Shown: piece after piece, positions 43,389 through 50,069 of the stretch
Position numbering within the stretch: position 1 is the stretch's first letter
How the letters are laid out: each line of letters opens with the position of its first letter
Assembly: GCA_034927285.1 (NCBI GenBank)
Contig: JAYFQF010000003.1
Span: 1 to 54,544 of the forward strand
Origin: JAYFQF01 sp034927285
GTDB lineage: Bacteria; Bacillota; Peptococcia; DRI-13; UBA5745
Reading direction: 5' to 3'
DNA length: 54,544 nt
Notes under the pieces: generated by a model
The model's database searches: none
What the model was told of the DNA's origin: nothing
What the model saw: the letters and a program-made list of their open reading frames with translations, nothing else
Made by a program: the position numbers and the translations under genes

Positions 43389-45767
43389 ATGGACGAAAAA
43401 GTATTGCATAAGATGGAATATCAGCAGGTGATCCAGCGCCTGGCAGAGGGCTGCGGCACTGTCTGCGGCAAAGAGCTGGCGGCGGATCTGCGCCCCATGA
43501 CCGGCATTTATCAGATCAATCAGGCTCTGGAGGAAACCAGCCAGGCCAAAGAGCTGCTGAGGCTTTTTCCCACCTTTACCATGGGCGGGGTCCATGATAC
43601 CCGGATGACGGAAAAGCGGGCCCTGATGGACGGAATCATCGAGCCCGCGGATTTTTTGCTGCTTTTGGATACCCTGAAGGCCGCGGACCGGATCAGGGAT
43701 TTTCTGAAGGATCCCGAACTGCCCTTTCCAAACCTTCGGGAGATTGCTTACGGCCTGCTTCCTTTGCCGCAGCTGGAAAGCGGCATCCAAAGGGTGATTA
43801 CTCAGGAAGGCGAGGTTTCGGACAATGCCACGCCGGAGCTTTCCCGGCTGCGCAAGAAACTGCGTTCCCTGCAGGGAAAGGCCAGGGAAAAGCTGGAGGC
43901 TATGGTCAGGAACCCGGATATCCAGAAATACCTGCAGGAGGCCATCATCTCCATCCGCAACGACCGCTATGTGCTGCCGGTGCGGCAGGAATACCGCCAG
44001 CAGGTGCCGGGGATTATCCACGACCAGTCCGGCAGCGGCGCCACCTTGTTTGTTGAACCCATGGCGATCGTGGAAATTAATAACGAGACCCAGCAGACAG
44101 AGCTTGAGGAGCGGGCGGAAGTTAACCGGATCCTTCGGCAGCTGACTGAACAGGTGAAGGCCAATGCCCAGGAGATACAAAGCATCCGGGAAAGCCTGAC
44201 CTGGCTGGACTTTGTCCTGGCTAAAGGCAAGCTCAGCCATTTGTGGGACTGCGGACGTCCCCTGATGAACGAAAAAGGCGCGCTGCAGTTAAAACAGGCC
44301 CGCCATCCCCTGATCAAAGGGAAAGTGGTACCGGTAACGGTATCTTTAGGCCGGGACTTTGACGCCGTTATTATTACCGGCCCCAATACCGGCGGTAAAA
44401 CGGTCCTGCTAAAGACCATGGGCCTTCTGACCCTGATGGCCCAGTCGGGCCTGCACGTACCGGCGGAAGCCGGCACGGAGCTGGCGGTTTTCCAACAGGT
44501 TTTTGCCGATATCGGCGATGAGCAAAGCATCGAGCAATCCCTCAGCACCTTTTCCGCTCACATCACCAATATTATCGGCATCGCCGATAAAGCCGACAGC
44601 AATTCTTTGGTGTTGCTGGATGAGCTGGGAGCGGGCACCGATCCGGCGGAAGGCGCGGCATTAGCCATGTCGATTATCGAATATCTGCTGAAGGCCGGCG
44701 CCAAGCTGGTAGCCACCACCCATTACAGCGAGCTGAAGAGCTTTGCTTCCAACCGGCCCCGGGTGGAAAACGCCAGCGTAGAGTTTGATGTAGAGACCCT
44801 CAGGCCTACCTACCGGCTGATGATGGGCATCCCCGGCCGCAGCAACGCCTTTGAGATATCCTCACGCCTGGGTCTGAATCCGGAAATCGTGGAAGGCGCC
44901 CGGCACTTTCAGTCCCAGGAGGAAGCCAGGACCGCCAACCTGATCAAGGATCTGGAAGCCAACCAGATCCTGTCGGAACGGGAAAGGCAGGAAGCCGAGG
45001 CCCTGCGCACCAAGGCCGCCGACACTCTGGCCTGGATCCAGAAAAAAGAAGAAGATGCGCAAAGGCGGATGGCCCGGGAACTGGAAAAGGCCAGGGAGGA
45101 AGCTTTGGAGATTGTCAGTCAGGCCCGAAGGGAAAGCGATCGCCTGTTAAAAGAAATCCGGGAGATGCAAAAGGCCGGGGTCACAGCTTTGGATCAAGAG
45201 GCTGCCCAGCAGGCCAGGGCAAAGCTGAAAGGACACGAGCGGGAGCTTTACGATAAGCTGGAAGAGCTTCAGCCCCCGGGACACAGCGCTCCCAAGACCC
45301 TGGAGCCCGGGGATCTGGTCTACCTGCGTAAACTGAATCAAAAGGGGCAGGTTCTGGCAAGACCCAACAATCAGGGAGAGGTTTTGGTCCAGGCCGGGAT
45401 CATGAAGCTGACGGTAAAGCTGAAAGACCTGGAGCTTTTGCCGGAAGATGCCGCCGGCACGGGCCGGGGGCCGATCAGGCAAACCGGAGCCGGCGCAATA
45501 GCCGCTGATAAGGCCAGAACCCTTTCCAGCGAGCTGGATCTCCGGGGAATGCTGGTGGACGAGGCCATCGACGCTGTGGAAAAATACTTGGACGACGCCT
45601 ACCTGGCAGGTCTGCCGGTGGTAAATATTATCCATGGCAAGGGAACCGGTGCTCTGCGTAAGGCTATCCGGGAACTGGCGGCAAAGCATCCCTTTGTGGC
45701 CGGCGCCCGGCAGGGCGGCTATAACGAAGGCGGCGACGGCGTCACTATCATCGAAATCAAAAAATGA
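43389..45767 (+). CDS. mutS2: MutS2 (ribosome-associated/recombination ATPase with Smr domain)
   Basis: The 792-residue protein has a MutS-type core and clamp, ATPase Walker A GPNTGGKTVLLKTMG (~340) and Walker B VLLDELGAGTDPAEGAAL, a long coiled-coil region (~510-620) and a C-terminal Smr nuclease domain (~715-790) with LDLRGMLVDEA and IIHGKGTGALR. MutS2/RqcU acts on collided ribosomes and suppresses recombination. ATG 43389 follows TTGGAGG closely; the ATG at 43353 has no site. U32-mutS2 linkage is common in Clostridia. Confidence 0.95.
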   Translation: MDEKVLHKMEYQQVIQRLAEGCGTVCGKELAADLRPMTGIYQINQALEETSQAKELLRLFPTFTMGGVHDTRMTEKRALMDGIIEPADFLLLLDTLKAADRIRDFLKDPELPFPNLREIAYGLLPLPQLESGIQRVITQEGEVSDNATPELSRLRKKLRSLQGKAREKLEAMVRNPDIQKYLQEAIISIRNDRYVLPVRQEYRQQVPGIIHDQSGSGATLFVEPMAIVEINNETQQTELEERAEVNRILRQLTEQVKANAQEIQSIRESLTWLDFVLAKGKLSHLWDCGRPLMNEKGALQLKQARHPLIKGKVVPVTVSLGRDFDAVIITGPNTGGKTVLLKTMGLLTLMAQSGLHVPAEAGTELAVFQQVFADIGDEQSIEQSLSTFSAHITNIIGIADKADSNSLVLLDELGAGTDPAEGAALAMSIIEYLLKAGAKLVATTHYSELKSFASNRPRVENASVEFDVETLRPTYRLMMGIPGRSNAFEISSRLGLNPEIVEGARHFQSQEEARTANLIKDLEANQILSERERQEAEALRTKAADTLAWIQKKEEDAQRRMARELEKAREEALEIVSQARRESDRLLKEIREMQKAGVTALDQEAAQQARAKLKGHERELYDKLEELQPPGHSAPKTLEPGDLVYLRKLNQKGQVLARPNNQGEVLVQAGIMKLTVKLKDLELLPEDAAGTGRGPIRQTGAGAIAADKARTLSSELDLRGMLVDEAIDAVEKYLDDAYLAGLPVVNIIHGKGTGALRKAIRELAAKHPFVAGARQGGYNEGGDGVTIIEIKK

Positions 45768-45792
45768 GAGACGGACTGCCGCCAAAGAGAGA

Positions 45793-45837
45793 TCACCATA
45801 CCCGGCACTTCCCCGGGGGAGGTGCCGGGTATGGTGA
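45793..45837 (+). terminator. 16-bp hairpin after mutS2
   Basis: TCACCATACCCGGCAC and GTGCCGGGTATGGTGA pair perfectly around a 13-base GC-rich loop. It lies 26 bases past the mutS2 stop. No T tract follows, so its efficiency as an intrinsic terminator is uncertain. Confidence 0.6.
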
Positions 45838-46265
45838 GTTGCTTGGAGCTGTTTGCTTTCCTGACTAGTTTATTTTATACGGCAATAGAGAAAACTTCGT
45901 GTTCCAAAAGCACGATTTTTTTTTATTCCCCTTTTTCGGAACAGGCGCCGTCAGCGCTTTCATTCAGGGCGCCGCCTACCGCTTCATTCCCCCATGGCCG
46001 GCGGCAGACGGTGGAGTGGCCGGCGGGCAACATGGGTGGACCGGGAGGACAGCGGTTACAAAAATAATCATCCTTGTAAAAATATCCCTTTTTCTCTCCT
46101 TTTTCTTTTCACCTGGAGAATAGTAAGATATAATGGAATAAATGAGCGCCGACGGGGACGTCCCTTATGGTCGGAAAATCGTTATCTAATATGCATGTAT
46201 TGTGGTCCGGTCATTGCGTCTGTTTGAAGTCATGACTAGTTTTAAGGAAGAAGGAGGGGGCGAAT
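45838..46265. other. Intergenic leader upstream of the opine-dehydrogenase/B12 pair
   Basis: I support no gene here. An AT-rich block with a run of nine Ts (~45917) precedes a GC-rich patch at 45940-46060, which has short open frames but no convincing start. The promoter at 46106-46134 follows. Its ~125-base leader contains a hairpin, CCGAC (46149-46153) with GTCGG (46170-46174), enclosing the palindrome GGGACGTCCC (46155-46164). This is not a B12 riboswitch as far as I can see. Confidence 0.45.
46106..46134 (+). promoter_or_regulatory. Candidate promoter for the opine-dehydrogenase/B12 pair
   Basis: TTTTCA (46106-46111), a 17-base spacer and TATAAT (46129-46134). The -35 is weak; the -10 is consensus. 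Confidence 0.55.
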
Positions 46266-47378
46266 TTGAAGGTAACGATTATTGGCGCTGGAAATTCAGG
46301 GATTGCTATGGCTGCCCATTTAAGCCGGGAGGGAAATGAAGTCACCATATGGAACGGTTCCCGGTCGACGATCGAAAAGCTGATGAAAACCAAGCTTATC
46401 CGTTGTGAAGGGATCATTCAGGGAGATATTCCGGTCCACGACGTAACCAACGACATTGGCGTTGCCCTTAGGGATCCGGATATTGTTTTGATCACCACGC
46501 CGGCCAATTCTCACAAAGAATTTGCAGAGTTGATTGCCAAAAACATTAAAAAGTCGACAGTTATCGTATTGAACCCCGGAAGGACCTTCGGGGCTTTTGA
46601 GTTCAGACATGTTTATGAGAAATTTAATGATGTCCACAGGCAGATCATTGCCGAGACCCAGACTATCATCTATACCTGCAGAAAAACCGCTGAAGATGCG
46701 GTAAATGTCATGGCCTTCAAGGATTCGGTATGGATCGCTGCCCTGGATACCGGAGATACCGTGGATTCGGAGATCGGCCAGGGACAGGAAGTCATCGGAC
46801 GGCTGCCTTCCTGCATCCGGGGCTACTTCACTCCGGCTGAATCGGTGGTCCAAACTTCCATGGGAAATATGGGGATGGTGCTGCATTGCGCGCCCTTGCT
46901 GCTGAACAGCGGCTGGACGGAAAACACGGCTTACCAATATAAATATTATCATGACGGGATAACGCCGAAGATCAGCGAATTCATTGAAAAAATCGACGAG
47001 GAGAGGATGGCCGCGGCAAAGGCCCTGGGCCATCCTGTGGAATCTGCCCGGGACTGGATGATCCGGACTTATGGCGTGACCGGAAACACGCTGTATGAAT
47101 GTATCCATAATAACCGGGCTTATTCCCCCATCGAAGCTCCCGGCTCTCTGAATCACCGGTATATTTTCGAAGATATCCCCTACGGACTGGTGCCCCTTGA
47201 GGCCTTAGGCCTGAAATTAGGGCTGGACATGAGCTATACCACGCTGATTATCGATTTGGCCGAAAAGCTACTGCATGTGGATTTCAGAGGGGTTGGGCGG
47301 AATCTGGAGTATTTGCTGACTTCCTCCGATAAAAAGCGTCTGCGGCAAATTTTTGAAGGGAAGTCCCATCATGAATGA
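46266..47378 (+). CDS. NAD(P)-dependent opine dehydrogenase-family protein
   Basis: The 370-residue protein has an N-terminal Rossmann fold (VTIIGAGNSGIAMAAHLS, residues 3-20; VLITTPANSHKEFAELI) and a C-terminal opine-dehydrogenase domain (~180-350) with the catalytic-His block NMGMVLHCAPLLLNSGW. Octopine/nopaline-type enzymes join an amino acid and a 2-oxo acid by reductive amination, or run in reverse to break opines down. The start is TTG 46266, placed by the GAAGGAGGGGG just upstream. Its end overlaps the next gene by eight bases. No ABC transporter or nicotianamine-like synthase is nearby, so an opine metallophore pathway is not supported. The substrate is unknown. Confidence 0.85.
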   Translation: MKVTIIGAGNSGIAMAAHLSREGNEVTIWNGSRSTIEKLMKTKLIRCEGIIQGDIPVHDVTNDIGVALRDPDIVLITTPANSHKEFAELIAKNIKKSTVIVLNPGRTFGAFEFRHVYEKFNDVHRQIIAETQTIIYTCRKTAEDAVNVMAFKDSVWIAALDTGDTVDSEIGQGQEVIGRLPSCIRGYFTPAESVVQTSMGNMGMVLHCAPLLLNSGWTENTAYQYKYYHDGITPKISEFIEKIDEERMAAAKALGHPVESARDWMIRTYGVTGNTLYECIHNNRAYSPIEAPGSLNHRYIFEDIPYGLVPLEALGLKLGLDMSYTTLIIDLAEKLLHVDFRGVGRNLEYLLTSSDKKRLRQIFEGKSHHE

Positions 47379-49275
47379 GGGGGACGGCGTGATCTATGGA
47401 TTCGTCAAGCCGTCCGTCGACGCCCACACCATGGGAATAAATTCGGCTGCGGAGCTGCTGCGGGACTGCGGTTATACGGTGATCGTTGCCGGCGATCCGG
47501 TGGCGGGAGCCATGAGCGATTATCAGCACGAGCCGCGGCGAAAAACGGTTGTGGATTGGATCGCCGCCCATAAAATCCAGCGGCTGGGGATCAGTTATCG
47601 CCTGGATCAGGGAGACGCCGTAAATATGGTGGGTTGCCTGCTGGAAGAGCTGAAGAAGGCCGGGCTGATGAAATTTCAGGGCGGCCCGGTTGAGAGCTTT
47701 TTCTTTTCCGGCCTTCCCCAGGCCTGCAAAAGGATCGAGAAGGAGTTCCCGGGCCTGGTTACCACCTTTATGGGCGGGGAGTCGGCACGGGAGACTCTGG
47801 TGAAACTGGGCGTATCCGCCGGCCGGCTGCCTCGTGAGATATACCGGGCAAACCGCTATGATGATTTACGGATGGAATTTGCCAAAGCAGTCATCGACCG
47901 GCAGGAATACTTACATTACCGGCCGGGGAATCGAGGAGGCTATCCGGAATACGGAACCAGGCGGGATTCGGTGACGAAGCGAATCGACGCCAACAGGCAA
48001 AGGCCCTTCCAGCCATTAATGCGGGCTCATGTAGGGCCTTATTCTTCTGCGTCGCCCCGGACCGAGTCGGTAAAGGAATTTTTGCTTTGGGCCGAGGCCT
48101 TAGCAAAGTCAAATTTTCTGGATATCCTTTCTATCGGCAGTTCCCAGCTGACCCAATCGGATTTTGGCGGGAATTGGGGGGATAAGGCCAACGGCGGCGG
48201 TGTTCCGGTGAATTCGCCGGAGGAGTACGGCAGGATCTGGGAGGTTTCCAGGCCCTTGCTGGTGAGAACCTACGCCGGGACAAAGAATATTCCCGCCCTG
48301 GCCCGGATGCATGAGGAGACGTTGAATATTTGTTGGCACGCCTTGTCGCTGTGGTGGTTTAATCGCCTGGACGGCAGAGGCCCCTATGATGTTTATACAA
48401 ATTTAAGACAGCATATCGAGACCATCCGGTATATTGCCGCCGCGGGTAAACCCCTTGAAGCTAATGTATCCCATCATTTTTCCTTTCGGGGAGCTGATGA
48501 CGTTACTTATCTTGTATCAGCCTATTTAGCGGCAAAGCTGGCAAAAAGCCTGGGAATCAAAACCTTTATTTTGCAAAATATGTTGAATACGCCGCGGTCC
48601 GTCTGGGGGATCCAGGATCTGGCCAAGTCCAGAGTCCTGCTGAAGCTTATCCGGAGTCTGGAAGACCGCAGTTTCAGGGTTTTGCTGCAGCCCAGGGCCG
48701 GGTTAGATTACTTTAAACCCGATCTTGAGGGAGCCAAGGTCCAGTTGGCGGCCGTGACGGCGTTGATGGCGGATCTTGACCCGGAACAGGAGACAAGCCC
48801 TCCGATCATTCATGTGGTAAGCTATTCCGAAGCCTGCCATTTAGCCACGCCGGAGATCATCAATGAAAGTGTGCAGATCACCCAGCATTCTTTGTTGCGC
48901 TACCGGGAAATGAGAAAACAGGGCAAGGTGGAGGACATGACCGGAAATCCCGACGTCCGGGAAAGGGCCGCCGAGCTTTATCAGGCGGCGGTGAAGCTGA
49001 TTGCCGCCATAGAGCAGAATGTGGACCAGCCTTATTCCGCGGAAGGCTTCTATAAAATATTCGCGGCCGGATTCCTGCCGGTACCCTATTTGTGGGGAGA
49101 GACAGAGGAATTTAAACACGCGAAAAACTGGAAAACAAAGCCGGTGAGGGGCAGCATAAAAATTGTGGATGAACAAGATCATGTGATGTCTGCCGAAAGA
49201 AGGATCGAAATCGCCAAGAACAATTTGCAGGAGGCCGGGTATAATTTGCAGCAGCGCTGTTTTCAGGGAAGGTAG
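47371..49275 (+). CDS. Cobalamin-binding mutase-like protein, fused B12 and barrel domains
   Basis: The 634-residue protein starts with a base-off B12-binding domain: DxHxxG at Asp17-Ala-His19-Thr-Met-Gly22, a Ser in GISYRLDQGD (Ser75) and GG at 135-136 (TTFMGGES), the pattern of GlmS/MutB-type domains. Residues ~200-600 look like an alpha/beta barrel enzyme, with GGGVPVNSPEEYGRIWEVS, NMLNTPRSVWGIQDLAKS and PVPYLWGETEEF recalling the large subunit of glutamate mutase. The total length fits a GlmS-GlmE-type fusion. The start is ATG 47371 after GAAGGGA; translation is coupled to the dehydrogenase gene. Adenosylcobalamin-dependent rearrangement of an amino acid or opine-like substrate is inferred. 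Confidence 0.75.
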   Translation: MNEGDGVIYGFVKPSVDAHTMGINSAAELLRDCGYTVIVAGDPVAGAMSDYQHEPRRKTVVDWIAAHKIQRLGISYRLDQGDAVNMVGCLLEELKKAGLMKFQGGPVESFFFSGLPQACKRIEKEFPGLVTTFMGGESARETLVKLGVSAGRLPREIYRANRYDDLRMEFAKAVIDRQEYLHYRPGNRGGYPEYGTRRDSVTKRIDANRQRPFQPLMRAHVGPYSSASPRTESVKEFLLWAEALAKSNFLDILSIGSSQLTQSDFGGNWGDKANGGGVPVNSPEEYGRIWEVSRPLLVRTYAGTKNIPALARMHEETLNICWHALSLWWFNRLDGRGPYDVYTNLRQHIETIRYIAAAGKPLEANVSHHFSFRGADDVTYLVSAYLAAKLAKSLGIKTFILQNMLNTPRSVWGIQDLAKSRVLLKLIRSLEDRSFRVLLQPRAGLDYFKPDLEGAKVQLAAVTALMADLDPEQETSPPIIHVVSYSEACHLATPEIINESVQITQHSLLRYREMRKQGKVEDMTGNPDVRERAAELYQAAVKLIAAIEQNVDQPYSAEGFYKIFAAGFLPVPYLWGETEEFKHAKNWKTKPVRGSIKIVDEQDHVMSAERRIEIAKNNLQEAGYNLQQRCFQGR

Positions 49276-49440
49276 TTTGGTGATACGATCAATTTAAAAG
49301 CCGGCAACAGGAGCTTATTCCGACGATACTGACGCCGGGACTCCTTGTCTCATGCCCAGGCGCCGGCAAGCCCATCTGTGGATTTACGGATCATCTGAAT
49401 CAGAAGTTCATCGATATTTCATAGTGCAAAATGGAAATTT

Positions 49441-49450
49441 ATGATATAAT
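49441..49450 (+). promoter_or_regulatory. Extended -10 promoter element
   Basis: TGATATAAT (TATAAT at 49445-49450) is an extended -10 upstream of the coiled-coil gene. I find no good -35. Confidence 0.45.
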
Positions 49451-49493
49451 GGCTTAAATCGAAAGGGATTCGCGTTTATAGAAGGAGGGGTTT

Positions 49494-49955
49494 ATGATGG
49501 CATTTTTTGATAAGGCTCTGCAGATGGGTAAGAAGTTCAGCGAGACAACGGCTACGGTAGCGAAATCCGCGGCTATGGCAGCGAAGGAAAAATCCGAACA
49601 GGCTATCGAGATCGGTAAGCTGAAGAAAGATATCGCCGTGGAAAACGGGAAAATTACTAAGCTATATTCGGATATCGGCAAGCATGCCTTTGAATTATAC
49701 TGTGGCGACGGAGATTTTTCCGTACTGGAGCCCTTGTTCCTCCAGATCAGCGACAGCCTGTCTAAAATCGAGGAACTGAACGAAAAGATCGAAGAAGTGA
49801 AAGCCGGCGACGAAGAGACGGAGGATTCCGCCGGAGAAACCGGGCAGGAAACCGACGAAGAAGGCAAGGACGAGGAAGGGGTCGGCGCCGTTTCCTGCGC
49901 CGCCGCAGCTGAGCCCGACAAAGGCGAAAAGAAGGACGAATACATCGAAGAATAA
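49494..49955 (+). CDS. Coiled-coil acidic protein of unknown function
   Basis: The 153-residue soluble protein has an N-terminal helical region (~1-95) with heptad patterns (QAIEIGKLKKDIAVENGKI, LSKIEELNEKIEEVK) and a very acidic, low-complexity tail (~98-153, mostly E, D, G and A). It is similar in outline to small Clostridia coiled-coil proteins sometimes annotated with zinc-ribbon ends, but no ribbon is present. GGAGGGG precedes tandem ATGs at 49494 and 49497. It is a single-gene unit with its own promoter element and terminator. Confidence 0.65.
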   Translation: MMAFFDKALQMGKKFSETTATVAKSAAMAAKEKSEQAIEIGKLKKDIAVENGKITKLYSDIGKHAFELYCGDGDFSVLEPLFLQISDSLSKIEELNEKIEEVKAGDEETEDSAGETGQETDEEGKDEEGVGAVSCAAAAEPDKGEKKDEYIEE

Positions 49956-49991
49956 AGCTCCGGCGGATTTTTGATCTGCTTTAACCCAGTG

Positions 49992-50044
49992 AAAAGCCCC
50001 TGCCTGGTGAACGGAAAAACCTGTTCCCAGGCAGGGGCTTTTTT
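49992..50044 (+). terminator. Terminator after the coiled-coil gene
   Basis: AAAAGCCCCTGCCTGG and CCAGGCAGGGGCTTTT pair perfectly over 16 bases and run into TTTTTT. It also faces the end of the convergent penicillin-binding protein gene (50070). Confidence 0.9.
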
Positions 50045-50069
50045 GCTGCGAAAAAGATTGTATCGGTTT

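Noticed and set aside
45926..46070. Possible gene remnant (frame with GTGAVSAFIQGAAYR)
   Set aside because: No start codon with a ribosome binding site and no family I can name; GC-rich chance frame is as likely.
46135..46265. Cobalamin riboswitch upstream of the B12 protein gene
   Set aside because: No B12 box (GCCACTG) or matching core is visible; only a generic hairpin.
46266..47378. Staphylopine-like metallophore synthesis locus
   Set aside because: Only the opine dehydrogenase is present; no nicotianamine-synthase-like or histidine racemase genes and no transporter are linked.
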